The notes under the pieces were generated by a model. That model was not told the DNA's origin, made no database searches, and worked only from the letters and a program-made list of their open reading frames with translations. A DNA stretch of 64,000 nucleotides, taken from NCBI RefSeq assembly GCF_002001205.1, contig NZ_MUNZ01000180.1, positions 1 to 64,000 of the forward strand, in the 5' to 3' direction. Shown piece by piece: positions 43,516-53,670 of this stretch; within the stretch, counting starts at the first letter, position 1, and the number at the start of each line of letters is the position of its first letter. The stretch comes from Hydrogenophaga sp. A37. Its GTDB lineage: Bacteria > Pseudomonadota > Gammaproteobacteria > Burkholderiales > Burkholderiaceae_C. A program made the translations under genes and the position numbers.

Positions 43516-46500
43516 TTGGTCAGGATCTCACGCCAGTTGTAGCGCCCTTTCGGTGCACCACTGCCCAAGACCTTGTTGGTGGGATCTTCGCAGGTTACCG
43601 GATTGTTGCTGCTGTCCCTGCATGTGCAGGTTGAATCCGTCGCCGGGTCACAGGGTTCAGGTTCTTTGGGCTTGCATCCATCCTGATTGCACACCACCAC
43701 CTGGTCATTGTCTGGGTTCGAGTAGGTATTGCTGACCTTGACCACACCCGTTGAGTTCACCGACAGACCGCCTGTCAGTTGACCATTCACCAACAATGTA
43801 CTGGCGCCTCCAGTTTCCAGCTTCACACCCATGATGAATCCTGAGTTTGTGGGGTCGCACGCGTCACCCGAGGGTCTGGTCGTGGCAAAAAGCACGGTAC
43901 CGGTGTCGGGCGGCAAGGTCGAGTTGGACAGCACCCGCTCACCGCCAGTGAAGGCCATGCGCCATCCCTTTTTACCGGTGAGATCGGGGTTGGACCAGTT
44001 CCTTCCTATCAGACCATCGCCAAGATTCTGGGTGCTGTACGAAATCACTTCCAACTGGTTCAGAAGAACAGTCAAAGAGGTGGATGGTTCGTTGTCAACC
44101 AGACTGTAGAAGCCGGTCACCGAAGTGCTGTCGGTGTAGTCACTGTCTTCGTTCAACTTGCCCGTGCCGAACGAAACAATCCAGCCCTGGTCGCCCTTTT
44201 CTATGGATGGTGCCGTGGTGATGGGTTGACCGGTGGCCAGCAAAACCCCGAGATAGCGCCAGGCGCCGCCCGCAACGGCAGGGTCCGCGACCACGTAGGC
44301 ACCACCCTGCAACTTGGAAAACTGGAACTTGTGCAGGTTGCCTTCGAGGTCTCCGGCGTACACCGTGTCGATCAAGCCATCCCGATCCGTGTCCACAGGC
44401 GTTGGCGTGGCAAGTCCGTTGTCGGTGCCGTTGGCGGCTTGCAGTTTAATGTCGCTCGCTCCCGTCACGGCGTTCAGCATGAACAGAACGGCGTCACCAG
44501 TGGTCGCCCCAAAGCCATTGCCCACGATCACCCGCCACACGCCGCCCGGCACGGTTGCGTCGGCCACTTTGGCGATTTGCTGATAGGCACCAGAGACCGG
44601 GTCTACCGAAGGTTCGTTGAAGGTGTACCCCAGATCAGCGTCTTGGGCTGGCGTGAATTCCCACATCGGAATCGCGCTCAACGCGGCCTCTGTCAAAGTT
44701 GCAAAGTCCTCTTGATCGGTAATGTCCAGTGCATAGAACCCCCTGCCACCAGCGCCGAGACCGCCCACGAGCATGGTGCCCCATGTGCTTGCTGTTTTCT
44801 GGAAGTCGCCGGTCATGGGCGTGCTGTCGACAAAAAATTTGTGCTGAAAATTGAGGTTGGACAGGCCTGACAGGTTGGCATACACCGAGCTGGGAATGTA
44901 GCCAAACAGTTCCTTGCCATTGGTTCCCGAAAATGCATGGAGCATTCCATCATTGCTTCCCACATAAACAACCGGCGGGCGGTCCTTGTTGGTCAGCCGA
45001 TAGGCAGCGTGGCCGTTGAATGTCGCACCGAACAACGCAGGCCCGGGGCCGGAAACGTAGTTAACACCCGAGTTGACGATGTCTCCCAGCAGCTTTTCGT
45101 GGCGCCGGCGGAAAACACCGGCATTTTCATTGGTCCGATCACCCCTGAGGTAGTTGACGCGGTCTTGACCCAAGGTGTCGCTGGGTTGCAGCGCTGCCTG
45201 CTGGGCTGTGTTCAGATCGTTCCACTGAAACGCCATCTTCGAAAAGCTGGCGGAGGTGCGCCAGGAGGTGAATATCTTTCTTGTGGTGGCGGTCAACGGA
45301 GTGGTCTGCAGCGTGGGCGCAGTGGTTTTGAACCAGCTTGATGCCTCCCATGCTGGGTTGTCTGTGCACTGTCTGGCTGTTTGTGCAGTACCACAAGCCC
45401 GCAGCGTGCCACTCCAGTTTTGAGGGTTGTAGCCGGCGTAAAGAATCTGGCTGTCCGATGTCTGACGGCTGGAGCTCACTGCCGCGCTCGATGCGGAGTT
45501 GACGCTGGATCTGGTGGCAATGTCTGCAAACGCAGCAGACAGCCCGGCCCGCATCAGGGAGGGTGTGCTGCCCGCAAACCATGTGTCGGGCACGCCGTCT
45601 GCGTTCGCATCCCACGATGCAGCGGCCGTATTGGGATTGTTGCCGGCTACAGCTGTCGTATCAAAGCCACCGTATTTGGCGGCCAGCCAATACTGTGAAC
45701 GCAAAGTACCCGCATTCGGCATACCGCCTACTCCGTTGCCGTTTTCGAGCACGTCCACAAAATAGGTGGAAATACGTTGGTCACCGGCCAAATCGCTGCG
45801 GATGTCGTTGGTGTTGGCCCAATGGGCGAGGCCAGCAACATATGGTGTCGGTGTTCCAGCGCCACCTGCCCAGCCGTTGACGCCGGATCCATCCCGTGCA
45901 TCCGGCATGTTTTCCAAGCCTCTCGTGATGTTCCAGAGATTCTGCACATTCAGGTTATTGGGGTCTGCGGGCAAATTCCCGGGACAGCCGGAATTGGTGG
46001 AGCCCGGCAGATCGCCATCGCAATGGGTGTAGATGTCACCGATCGCCAGCATGAAGTTCTTCTGGCAGGTATTGATCATCGGATCACGGCTGTTGCCGCG
46101 CAACAATGTATTGCCCGTGATCACCGGAAACCCGTCCAAGAGCGCAGGTGTCAGATTGTTCGTGTATTCGGCGGGCAGGGCATATCCGCGCATATATAGT
46201 TGAGCGGCATAAAAAAGTTCACTGACTGGGTCGTTGCCTTTGTAGCCTGCTGCGTAGCCGAACTTGTTCAGGTAATTCATCAAGCCTGAGTTGGTTACAC
46301 CGTTGGCAGCCGAATCGGTAGGATCCGGATCACCCCAAATGACACCGGTGGTGCTGTTCCACTCGGGATTGGGGTTGGTAATCACACCTGTTTGGGTGGC
46401 CGCCAAAGGGCCGACACTCTTCATGGCGGCGCGAAGCACGCCACCGTTCCGGTCATTGCCTGATTGATTGAGATAGCCAAACGCGCCGAAGCGCAAGGCA

Positions 46501-47300
46501 TTGGCGTATTCCTGGATCAGCCCCTCGGGCTTGGCAACACCCGTGTATCTGGCCTGGCAGTTGGCTTCCCTCGCCACGCCACCGACAGCGATACAGGCCT
46601 CAACCCGGATGTTGAAGCATTGGCTGGTATTGGCAGCGCCAGGGAGCGGTGAGTTGGCACAGGTGTCCCGCTGGTCGGTGGCATCCCAGTTCGCCCAATT
46701 GTCGTTGCGGTTGTTGATGACGAACTTCGAACCGTACCCCCCAGACCGAACCCATCTGTTCACTGTCCTCATGGCAGCCGGTACGCCGGGTGTGGTGGTC
46801 AGGATCCGTTTGATATCGTTGTATTCATTCCGGTCACTGAAAGACCGGATCAAAACGGTGCGGGTGGTATTGTCGCCAGGGTGTGTGGCCGACTTGGTGG
46901 AGAAATCATCACGCGTGCCACCCGTCATGACCGACCTGAATTGGTCCAGGTTGGTCATGGTCAGCCAATTCAGCAGATTTCCATTCCATTGGGTGTTCGC
47001 CGGGCAGGATCGGTCTGCGTTCGCCGCACTCGCAGGGTTGAACACTTCATTGGCTGTTGAGTATGTGTAGCACTTTCGGTTGTCGAAGTAGCCGTCATAA
47101 CTTTGCAATGCCACGTAGTCTTGATTTCTGTACGACACCTGAAGACCAGTGGGATGCTCAACCGACAATGCCAGCATCACATTGCCCGGAACCGCGGTGC
47201 TCTGTGGCGGTTGGGTGCTGGGCGTGAAGGCGGACGCAGCCGTGACCATTAACAAGGTCAGCAAGGCGATGCTGGAGCGGTGCAAGACTGAGGTGTTCAT
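43512..47300 (-). CDS. pilY1: PilY1-like type IV pilus tip adhesin
   Basis: 1262-aa secreted protein with signal peptide [19 protein letters not shown]. The C-terminal half is a PilY1 beta-propeller ([38 protein letters not shown]) with a canonical calcium-binding loop, [16 protein letters not shown] second DxNxDGxxD loop, DANADGVPD, lies in the middle, and a cysteine-rich tail (CNQDGC to CTCRDSS) ends the protein. PilY1 sits at the pilus tip with the minor pilins and controls extension, adhesion and surface sensing. The start ATG 47300 follows the leader gap after pilX; in-frame sequence to 47462 is discarded. Confidence 0.93.
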   Translation of the reverse strand: MNTSVLHRSSIALLTLLMVTAASAFTPSTQPPQSTAVPGNVMLALSVEHPTGLQVSYRNQDYVALQSYDGYFDNRKCYTYSTANEVFNPASAANADRSCPANTQWNGNLLNWLTMTNLDQFRSVMTGGTRDDFSTKSATHPGDNTTRTVLIRSFSDRNEYNDIKRILTTTPGVPAAMRTVNRWVRSGGYGSKFVINNRNDNWANWDATDQRDTCANSPLPGAANTSQCFNIRVEACIAVGGVAREANCQARYTGVAKPEGLIQEYANALRFGAFGYLNQSGNDRNGGVLRAAMKSVGPLAATQTGVITNPNPEWNSTTGVIWGDPDPTDSAANGVTNSGLMNYLNKFGYAAGYKGNDPVSELFYAAQLYMRGYALPAEYTNNLTPALLDGFPVITGNTLLRGNSRDPMINTCQKNFMLAIGDIYTHCDGDLPGSTNSGCPGNLPADPNNLNVQNLWNITRGLENMPDARDGSGVNGWAGGAGTPTPYVAGLAHWANTNDIRSDLAGDQRISTYFVDVLENGNGVGGMPNAGTLRSQYWLAAKYGGFDTTAVAGNNPNTAAASWDANADGVPDTWFAGSTPSLMRAGLSAAFADIATRSSVNSASSAAVSSSRQTSDSQILYAGYNPQNWSGTLRACGTAQTARQCTDNPAWEASSWFKTTAPTLQTTPLTATTRKIFTSWRTSASFSKMAFQWNDLNTAQQAALQPSDTLGQDRVNYLRGDRTNENAGVFRRRHEKLLGDIVNSGVNYVSGPGPALFGATFNGHAAYRLTNKDRPPVVYVGSNDGMLHAFSGTNGKELFGYIPSSVYANLSGLSNLNFQHKFFVDSTPMTGDFQKTASTWGTMLVGGLGAGGRGFYALDITDQEDFATLTEAALSAIPMWEFTPAQDADLGYTFNEPSVDPVSGAYQQIAKVADATVPGGVWRVIVGNGFGATTGDAVLFMLNAVTGASDIKLQAANGTDNGLATPTPVDTDRDGLIDTVYAGDLEGNLHKFQFSKLQGGAYVVADPAVAGGAWRYLGVLLATGQPITTAPSIEKGDQGWIVSFGTGKLNEDSDYTDSTSVTGFYSLVDNEPSTSLTVLLNQLEVISYSTQNLGDGLIGRNWSNPDLTGKKGWRMAFTGGERVLSNSTLPPDTGTVLFATTRPSGDACDPTNSGFIMGVKLETGGASTLLVNGQLTGGLSVNSTGVVKVSNTYSNPDNDQVVVCNQDGCKPKEPEPCDPATDSTCTCRDSSNNPVTCEDPTNKVLGSGAPKGRYNWREILTK

Positions 47301-47319
47301 GATGTGCTCTGTGTAGACG

Positions 47320-48039
47320 TCATGCAGGTGAAAAAATGGACTGCAGCGTGACCGAAGTTCGACCGTTGGGCCCGGATGTGCGGCCAAATCCCACGGCCGT
47401 GATGCGGAAAAACACCTTTTGACTTTTCGATTGCAACAAGCTGGGTGCGGGGAAGACTTCAATCAGGTAGCGAGGAGGCGTCACGCCTTGAGGGGCGTTG
47501 CCATCCGGTCCAACGAATGGAGCTTCGGTGAATTGGCCGTATGCCACTGTGGGAACGGCTGCCGCAATCGTGCCCGCACACGCACGGGCGGGCGCCGCAT
47601 TGTCCAGCCAATCAGCACCGGTCCAAACGGGTTGCCCGCATTCAGTGGAAGCGTTGTATGTGAAAACGCCTTGAAAGGGAGTGGTTTGGCCCCGCCCCCC
47701 ATCTGCAAAGGCTACTTCTGGATTGGTCGCTGTATCTGTATTCCAGAAATTAGCGGCTTCAGACGTTGTTTTTGGACGAGTCCCATCGGGTCGGAGCGGA
47801 TTGCATGCGACGAGCGCACAAAGTTGGCCGTCAAATCGCAGACCCAAAACGTCTCGCTCTGCATCACGCAACGCCATCTCGGCGTATTCCCGGGCGAGCG
47901 CCCTGTCTCTGTCGTTGGCGGACATGCGCTCTTCAAACAAGGATCCGCGCAGCGCCATGACGCCAAGCGATGACAACACGATAAGAAAAATCAAGGCCGT
48001 GACCAGCACGAACCCTTTTTGTTGGTGGGAGTGGTTCAT
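47320..48039 (-). CDS. pilX: Minor pilin assembly protein PilX
   Basis: 239-aa PilX-type minor pilin. It begins SHQQKGFVLVTALIFLIVLS with a Gly-Phe cleavage site and hydrophobic helix, but lacks the usual Glu5, as PilX proteins often do. RDRALAREYAEMALRDAERD is the PilX family helix. Several cysteines may form disulfides. It acts in the tip-priming complex with PilV, PilW, FimT and PilY1. Confidence 0.88.
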   Translation of the reverse strand: MNHSHQQKGFVLVTALIFLIVLSSLGVMALRGSLFEERMSANDRDRALAREYAEMALRDAERDVLGLRFDGQLCALVACNPLRPDGTRPKTTSEAANFWNTDTATNPEVAFADGGRGQTTPFQGVFTYNASTECGQPVWTGADWLDNAAPARACAGTIAAAVPTVAYGQFTEAPFVGPDGNAPQGVTPPRYLIEVFPAPSLLQSKSQKVFFRITAVGFGRTSGPNGRTSVTLQSIFSPA

Positions 48040-48045
48040 GGCGAA

Positions 48046-49131
48046 CTAGAGCGGAGTGGCAAACACCGCATTGCGGAGAGAGACAACGGACGTGAAGCGC
48101 TTCCAGAGACGGGTGTCGCCCGCGACCCGGTCGATGTTGGGCAAGAAGGCTCCTACCCCGTCTCTTTGGCAGGTGGGTCGTGTGGGTTGAAGCACGGTGG
48201 TGCCTTGCGCAGCCGGCCCCCGGTTCACTTGATCGGTCGCAGAAACGATGCAAATCTCAACCGCCGTCACACCCGCCCACCCTTGGGTGCTGGCTGACAC
48301 CAGGGCGGCGTTGATGTACTGCGATTGAGCGCCCCCAGCGGCCGCCTCGTTGGCTGCAAGTCCAGGAGCCGCCATCTGATACCTAAGGATGAATTCTTCA
48401 ACGCCGGAGGCAATGTCTTGAATAGCTGCGCCTCCGGATCCTCTGCAGCCCAACTGGGACACTCCACCTGTCACTCGCACCGAGAATTGATTGATGACCA
48501 AGCTGTCGCCATCCGTGGTTCCTGCGTCGGCGGAACCGGGTGTTGCTGGGGCCTGCTGGAGGCAATCCAGTCCATCGCCAGTGTTGGTGTCGGCGGGGAG
48601 CAGGCTGTTGGTTGCGTTGGCCGCAGTGATGGGAACACCTTGGTATGCGACGCGCAACGTGTGCTGTGTGGCATTGGCCGCGCCACAGCTTTGCACAAGT
48701 GGCGGAGCCGCTGATGTGATGCCTTGAGGCGTGTTGTTCATGGCACCATCACAACCATACACAGGTGTCAACCCAGCATAAAAACGAGAGATGGGTGTGG
48801 CAATGGTGCCAATGGCGGGATCCCTGACATAAATGTTTGACAGAGAAACTTTCTTCGCGTCAAACAATGATTCGGCCTGTGGGTTGCCCGCCAGATCCAA
48901 GTCAAATAGATCAACATAGCCGGCCTGCATCAAATTTTGCCGGAGAAGGCGCATCACAATCCGCGCGGGATCGTTCAGTTGCGCCTGATCTTCGCGTTGA
49001 CGAAGTGAATTGTTTGAATTGACATACACCGTTCCAATCGCAGTGAGAATGATCAATCCGATTGCCAGGCTGACCATGACTTCAATCAGAGAAGTGCCTG
49101 ATTGAAGCGAGCGCCGTGAAATATTGTTCAT
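48046..49131 (-). CDS. pilW: Type IV pilus assembly protein PilW
   Basis: 361-aa minor pilin of the PilW family. The leader SRRSLQSG precedes TSLIEVMVSLAIGLIILTAI, the pilin helix with a Glu at the conserved position. LNDPARIVMRLLRQNLMQAG is the family marker. Its C-terminal region is the extended globular domain usual for PilW. The ATG at 49131 overlaps the PilV stop (ATGA), deciding the start; a longer in-frame sequence exists upstream. Confidence 0.88.
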   Translation of the reverse strand: MNNISRRSLQSGTSLIEVMVSLAIGLIILTAIGTVYVNSNNSLRQREDQAQLNDPARIVMRLLRQNLMQAGYVDLFDLDLAGNPQAESLFDAKKVSLSNIYVRDPAIGTIATPISRFYAGLTPVYGCDGAMNNTPQGITSAAPPLVQSCGAANATQHTLRVAYQGVPITAANATNSLLPADTNTGDGLDCLQQAPATPGSADAGTTDGDSLVINQFSVRVTGGVSQLGCRGSGGAAIQDIASGVEEFILRYQMAAPGLAANEAAAGGAQSQYINAALVSASTQGWAGVTAVEICIVSATDQVNRGPAAQGTTVLQPTRPTCQRDGVGAFLPNIDRVAGDTRLWKRFTSVVSLRNAVFATPL

Positions 49132-49748
49132 GGTGTCACCCACAGATTGAGGCATCGAACCCCATCCACCAAAGGGGGAGGACAAGAGGGATCGGTGGGA
49201 TCCACGTTCAAATTGGCCTGTGTGTCTGTTTCGAGTTGCGCCTTCTCTCTCCACATCACGACAACACGTCTTGCGTTTGCCTCGGTCGCCGCAGCGCCGT
49301 CTGTCACTGGGAACAGGGACCCCCGACCTCCTGGTAATGAGCGCGCCAAGGACTCGCGCCACTCGCGGAGATCACGTTGGGCTGCCTGGGCCGCGGTGCA
49401 AACAAGTTGCCCGCTCAATCCACACCCTGGATTTGCAGGCAGGTCATCCGCGTTGTCGTAGTCATCTGCGGCCAAATACCCCGATTCAGGAGTGATGGTG
49501 GCGGCTGCGAGGTTGGTGCGGGTCAAAATGGAACTGTTGACCCGCATTTTTTCAATGATGAAATCGGCTTGGAGCAGCGCTTCAGTTCGCGCGGATGACG
49601 TTTGCTGGAAACGGGTGGATGCGAGTTGAAGCCCTGCGGCGCCAAGCAAGCCGATCGCCACAACAAACATGGTGATCAGCACCTCGATCAGCATCGCCCC
49701 TGACTCTGCAGTGGGATATTGCCTGCCTGAAATCCGGGTCTTCTTCAT
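49128..49748 (-). CDS. pilV: Type IV pilus modification protein PilV
   Basis: 206-aa minor pilin of the PilV family. The leader KKTRISGRQYPTAESG precedes AMLIEVLITMFVVAIGLLGA with Glu at the conserved position. LQLASTRFQQTSSARTEALL is the following family helix, and DDLPANPGCGLSGQLVC shows cysteines. The ATG at 49748 overlaps the FimT stop (ATGA); a TTG at 49757 is a weaker alternative. Confidence 0.88.
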   Translation of the reverse strand: MKKTRISGRQYPTAESGAMLIEVLITMFVVAIGLLGAAGLQLASTRFQQTSSARTEALLQADFIIEKMRVNSSILTRTNLAAATITPESGYLAADDYDNADDLPANPGCGLSGQLVCTAAQAAQRDLREWRESLARSLPGGRGSLFPVTDGAAATEANARRVVVMWREKAQLETDTQANLNVDPTDPSCPPPLVDGVRCLNLWVTP

Positions 49749-50299
49749 ATTGAGCAACTACCTGGAGTGGAAAGGGTAATTCTTCCTGCCCGATTGATGG
49801 TGATGGCCCGGGTCATGGCTGCAAAATGGGTGTCAGTTGGGCATGCTTGGATCGTCGCACCAGCGAAATTGCTGGCGGGAAGGCCGTTTGGCAAAAAGGT
49901 AAAGATGCGTGTGGCTGCCGTGGTTGCGTCAAGCCGGAACAACGCGTTTGGCAGCGTGTCTTGCAAAATGATTTGTCCCGCAGCATTGGCTTGAGGTCCG
50001 GTTCGAACGATCCAACCCAAGTTGTAGCCAGTGTTGGTGCAGTTGACACCGTCCGAGCTGGGGCAGATCGTGACGGGATTGTTCAGACGAACGGCTTCCG
50101 ACCTTGCAAATTGAAGTGAAGAGGTGAAATCGTTGACCGATGAACGCAAGGCGTTGCGGATGCGCATTTCTGTCCAACTTGGCGTTGCCAGCATCGCGAG
50201 AATTGCCACGAGCGCAACCACGACCATCAGCTCAATCAGCGTGAAGCCAGCCTGGCGTGCTCTCGGCGAGGTTTTGGGGTGCATGGATTTCGACGACAT
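49745..50299 (-). CDS. fimT: FimT/GspH-family pseudopilin
   Basis: 184-aa GspH/FimT-type minor pilin, first gene of the minor-pilin operon. The leader PRARQAG precedes FTLIELMVVVALVAILAMLA, the pilin helix with Glu5, then SVNDFTSSLQFARSEAVRLN, the FimT signature. The start is uncertain: in-frame ATGs lie at 50299, 50284 and 50332, the last having a GGAAG about 8 nt upstream. FimT proteins can bind DNA during natural transformation, but that role is not evident here. Confidence 0.85.
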   Translation of the reverse strand: MSSKSMHPKTSPRARQAGFTLIELMVVVALVAILAMLATPSWTEMRIRNALRSSVNDFTSSLQFARSEAVRLNNPVTICPSSDGVNCTNTGYNLGWIVRTGPQANAAGQIILQDTLPNALFRLDATTAATRIFTFLPNGLPASNFAGATIQACPTDTHFAAMTRAITINRAGRITLSTPGSCSI

Positions 50300-50422
50300 G
50301 ACAAGAGTGTGCATCGTCTTAATCGAGAGCATTGGCATGCTTCCGATGAAGGTTGGGAAAGATACGACAAGCGGCAAAAAGTACTCTTGTCAGATCTGCG
50401 CATCCCACAAGCTCGACTGAAT

Positions 50423-50872
50423 TCAGCGTCGCACTTCGTCCACCAGCGCCCGGAATTCATCAATGTCTTCAAAGCTGCGGTAAACACTGGCGAACCGGAT
50501 GTAGGCCACTTTGTCGAGCTTCTTGAGTTCGCGCATGACCATTTCGCCCAAACGGGCGGCGGGTATCTCCCTGACGCCGAGGTTCAGCAGCTTTTCTTCG
50601 ATGCGCTCGATGGCGGCATCCACCTGTTCGGTGCTCACGGGGCGCTTGCGCAGCGCCAGCGCAAAGGATGCGCGTAACTTGGCCGGCACGTAATCGACGC
50701 GCCGGCCATCTTTCTTCACCACGGCCGGAAAGCTGACTTCCGGCCGCTCGTAGGTGGTGAAGCGCTTCTCGCAATGGCCGCACTGGCGACGGCGGCGGAT
50801 GAAGTCCGCGTCTTCGGAAACCCGGGTCTCAACGACCTGGGTTTCCAGGTGGCCGCAGAAGGGGCATTTCAT
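50423..50872 (-). CDS. nrdR: Transcriptional repressor NrdR
   Basis: 149-aa NrdR, the zinc-ribbon/ATP-cone repressor of ribonucleotide reductase genes. The N-terminal ribbon is [17 protein letters not shown] followed by [13 protein letters not shown], with the basic RRRR stretch between. The ATP-cone spans [20 protein letters not shown] and onward. It is downstream of glyA on the same strand, 22 bp away, a widespread pairing. Confidence 0.96.
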   Translation of the reverse strand: MKCPFCGHLETQVVETRVSEDADFIRRRRQCGHCEKRFTTYERPEVSFPAVVKKDGRRVDYVPAKLRASFALALRKRPVSTEQVDAAIERIEEKLLNLGVREIPAARLGEMVMRELKKLDKVAYIRFASVYRSFEDIDEFRALVDEVRR

Positions 50873-50894
50873 CGCGCAGCGTGGCCAGCCGGTA

Positions 50895-52139
50895 TCACTT
50901 GTAGACCGGGAAGCGGGCGGTCAGCGTGTTCACCTTGGCGCGCACGGCCTCGATGTTCGCCGGGTCGCGCGGGTTGTCGAGCACGTCGGCGATCAGGTTG
51001 GCGGTGAGGCGGGCTTCTTCGTCCTTGAAGCCGCGGGTGGTCATCGCGGGGGTGCCGATGCGCACGCCGCTGGTGACCATCGGCTTTTCAGGGTCGTTCG
51101 GGATGGCGTTTTTGTTGATCGTCATGTGGGCGCTGCCCAGCACGGCTTCGGCTTCCTTGCCGGTGATGCCTTTGGCGCGCAGATCGACCAGCATGACGTG
51201 GCTCTCGGTGCGGCCGCTGACAATGCGCAAGCCACGGGAAACCAGGGTTTCAGCGACGATGCGCGCATTGGTCAGCACCTGTTCTTGATAGACCTTGAAG
51301 TCGGGCTGCAGCGCTTCCTTGAAGGCGACGGCCTTGGCGGCGATCACATGCATCAGTGGGCCTCCCTGCAGGCCGGGGAAGATCGCGCTGTTGATGGCCT
51401 TCTCGTGTTCGGCCTTCATCAAAATGATGCCGCCGCGCGGGCCGCGCAGGCTCTTGTGGGTGGTAGAGGTGACCACGTCGGCGTGAGGTACCGGATTGGG
51501 GTAGACGCCAGCGGCGATCAGGCCGGCGTAGTGAGCCATGTCCACCATGAAGATGGCGCCCACGTCTTTGGCCACTTTAGCGAAGCGCTCGAAGTCGATG
51601 CGCAGGCTGTAGGCCGAGGCGCCAGCGATGATGAGCTTGGGCTTGGTCTCTTGGGCCTTGCGCTCCATGGCTTCGTAGTCGATCTCTTCCTTGTCGTTGA
51701 GACCGTAGGAGACCACATTGAACCACTTGCCGCTCATGTTGAGCGCCATGCCGTGGGTAAGGTGACCACCTTCGGCCAGGCTCATGCCCATGATGGTGTC
51801 GCCGGGCTTCAGAAAGGCCAGGAACACAGCCTCATTGGCCGATGCGCCGCAATGCGGCTGCACGTTGGCCGCGTCAGCGCCAAAGATCTGTTTGACCCGG
51901 TCGATGGCGAGTTGCTCGGCCACGTCCACGTACTCGCAGCCACCGTAGTAACGTTTGCCCGGGTAGCCTTCGGCGTATTTGTTGGTGAGTTGGGTGCCTT
52001 GAGCGGCCATGACGGCTGGCGAAGCGTAGTTTTCGCTGGCGATCAGCTCGATGTGGTGTTCCTGGCGCGCGTTTTCCAGCTGGATGGCCTTGAACAGCTC
52101 GGGATCGGTTTGCTCGATGAGGATGTTGCGGTCGTACAT
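50895..52139 (-). CDS. glyA: Serine hydroxymethyltransferase
   Basis: 414-aa SHMT, which interconverts serine and glycine with tetrahydrofolate. It begins [20 protein letters not shown] and has the substrate region [34 protein letters not shown], and the PLP lysine in [16 protein letters not shown]. The length equals the family norm, and the start at ATG 52139 is where homologues begin. It heads a glyA-nrdR operon. A 270-bp region upstream (52140-52409) shows no ORF or riboswitch I can recognise. Confidence 0.97.
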   Translation of the reverse strand: MYDRNILIEQTDPELFKAIQLENARQEHHIELIASENYASPAVMAAQGTQLTNKYAEGYPGKRYYGGCEYVDVAEQLAIDRVKQIFGADAANVQPHCGASANEAVFLAFLKPGDTIMGMSLAEGGHLTHGMALNMSGKWFNVVSYGLNDKEEIDYEAMERKAQETKPKLIIAGASAYSLRIDFERFAKVAKDVGAIFMVDMAHYAGLIAAGVYPNPVPHADVVTSTTHKSLRGPRGGIILMKAEHEKAINSAIFPGLQGGPLMHVIAAKAVAFKEALQPDFKVYQEQVLTNARIVAETLVSRGLRIVSGRTESHVMLVDLRAKGITGKEAEAVLGSAHMTINKNAIPNDPEKPMVTSGVRIGTPAMTTRGFKDEEARLTANLIADVLDNPRDPANIEAVRAKVNTLTARFPVYK

Positions 52140-52409
52140 GGGTGGCAGTCTTGGGTAACGTGGATCCCCATGGCCCGGCGGTTCCGGTGGATGGGGGCTG
52201 CCCAGGCGAACGGCTGAACGCCCTTCGATGGGCGGTACGCTTCCCAGTGGTTGTCCCGGCCGCCGCGATGTCGCAGGGCAGGGGGGCCACGTCAGCACGT
52301 TGCTTCCAATGTTGGAATGTGCCTATCGCCAGTTGCGTACAGGGAGAGTTTATCCGAGAGGCACCTTGCACTGCACGCCGGCCCCGAGACTTTGGGGGCT
52401 GCCAAGCAA

Positions 52410-53327
52410 TCAGGAGCTGGACAGGTCGTTCTCCACAGCGGGTGTTTGTGGATGAACAACGTTCCTCTCTGTTGGCGCTGTTTCCAAGAACCCGGTTTGT
52501 GTGGGGTGGGCAAGCTCGGGCTCGACGGGTGCCGGCACAGGCATGGCCGAGTAGATGGGAAACGTGGTGGGCATGGGTTTGCCCAGGGCCACGCTCTGGA
52601 TCCGCAGGTGTTCTGCCATCACTTTGTTGATGTAGTCACTGCCGTCTGTGGTCACCGCGCCGACGTACAAGCGCAGGCCACCTTCAATGGAGCCGGCCCG
52701 CTTGATGCACTCCTGCAAGACTTTGACACCCACGCGCAAGTTCGAGAGGGGATCGAACGCCGCCATCTGGCCGCCAAAATCTTCGTATTTATCTGAGTGC
52801 ACACGGGTCAACACCTGCATCAGCCCCTGAGCGCCCACAGGACTCTGGGCGTAGGGATTGAAGCGTGACTCAATTGCCATCACGGCGAGGATGAGCGTGG
52901 GGTCCATGTGAACCTTTTCACCGACGGTGAAGGCTTCAGCCACCAAGGTGCTCAAGGGTTCGGGGGCCACCCGGTACTTTCGGCTGAGCCACTGAGCCAC
53001 GTTGGCCTGCTGTTTCGGCAGCTGATTGGGGGTGACCGCCGTGACGCGCTCTACCAACTCCGGCTCGGCTGCCGCCACCGGATCAACTGGAATGCCCATG
53101 TCCTGACGCTGAAGCAACCAGCCCAGGGCCTTTTGCTCGACGCTGTCGCGTAGATCGCCGCGTGCGGCCAAGGCAATGGCGGCGATGGCCAGCGCGCAGC
53201 CAAGGAGCGCCATGCCGTTGTGGGTGAACTCCACAAAACCGCGGTACATGTCGGAGAGCGCGGTGCGGAGGGTGGTGGCCGTGGCAACTGAGTTGCTCTT
53301 GGAGGGCCATAAGGTTTGCGTTGTCAT
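52410..53327 (-). CDS. Membrane-anchored lytic transglycosylase (SLT domain)
   Basis: 305-aa peptidoglycan lytic transglycosylase. A hydrophobic N-terminal segment (LLGCALAIAAIALAARG, about residues 41-57) anchors it to the inner membrane. The SLT domain shows the catalytic Glu in ILAVMAIESRFNPYAQS, followed by PVGAQGLMQVLTRVHSDKY and the AFDPLSNLRVGVKVLQE and YVGAVTTDGSDYINKV motifs. It cleaves glycan strands to anhydromuropeptides in the periplasm. The C-terminal 60 residues are Pro-rich and probably unstructured. It is divergent from the ncRNA-like region at 53642-53939. Confidence 0.9.
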   Translation of the reverse strand: MTTQTLWPSKSNSVATATTLRTALSDMYRGFVEFTHNGMALLGCALAIAAIALAARGDLRDSVEQKALGWLLQRQDMGIPVDPVAAAEPELVERVTAVTPNQLPKQQANVAQWLSRKYRVAPEPLSTLVAEAFTVGEKVHMDPTLILAVMAIESRFNPYAQSPVGAQGLMQVLTRVHSDKYEDFGGQMAAFDPLSNLRVGVKVLQECIKRAGSIEGGLRLYVGAVTTDGSDYINKVMAEHLRIQSVALGKPMPTTFPIYSAMPVPAPVEPELAHPTQTGFLETAPTERNVVHPQTPAVENDLSSS

Positions 53328-53502
53328 GCTTTCGCTCCTTGCAAGGCTGCGCCGACCGTGTGAGGTGGGGCAACTGGGTGGGGCGCCATCGGCGACGCAC
53401 CCTTGGGGCGCGCGGTCGGTTGAAACGGATTCAATGGCGATGCGGGTTTACCCTGGATGGGTAAGCGGAGCGAATGGTAGGTGCAGGTTAATGCCAAGTC
53501 AA

Positions 53503-53525
53503 TGTTTTAAACGGTGTTTAAAACA
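53503..53525. promoter_or_regulatory. 23-bp inverted repeat, candidate operator
   Basis: TGTTTTAAAC-GGT-GTTTAAAACA has perfect 10-bp arms in an AT-rich patch within otherwise GC-rich sequence, about 180 bp upstream of the lytic transglycosylase start and 120 bp upstream of the candidate ncRNA promoter. The half-site AAAC-N3-GTTT resembles TetR-family fatty-acid regulator sites, but no regulator is assigned. Confidence 0.45.
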
Positions 53526-53641
53526 ATAATTGGTTATATGGAGGGGTTGTTGACTGTCCGGTCGCAGTTTTCTAGCAGGGTCGTTAGTCAGGCTGGGCTT
53601 TGCCGGGCGAGGGCAGGATCGAACCGTTGATCGGGTGGAGG

Positions 53642-53670
53642 TTGAAGTTTCCTCTGGGTTCAGATGTATT
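53642..53670 (+). promoter_or_regulatory. Candidate sigma-70 promoter of structured RNA
   Basis: TTGAAG (53642-53647) and TGTATT (53665-53670) are separated by 17 bp; each matches the -35 or -10 consensus at 4 of 6 positions. The predicted start (about 53676) falls at the 5' end of the closing helix described for the candidate RNA. Confidence 0.4.

Noticed and set aside
52140-52409. Riboswitch upstream of glyA
   Set aside because: I looked for a conserved metabolite-sensing core or an attenuator hairpin with a U-run and saw none.
53610-53640. Possible tRNA T-arm (GGTTCGATCC on the - strand)
   Set aside because: The flanking bases do not form a T-stem and no acceptor or anticodon stem can be built.
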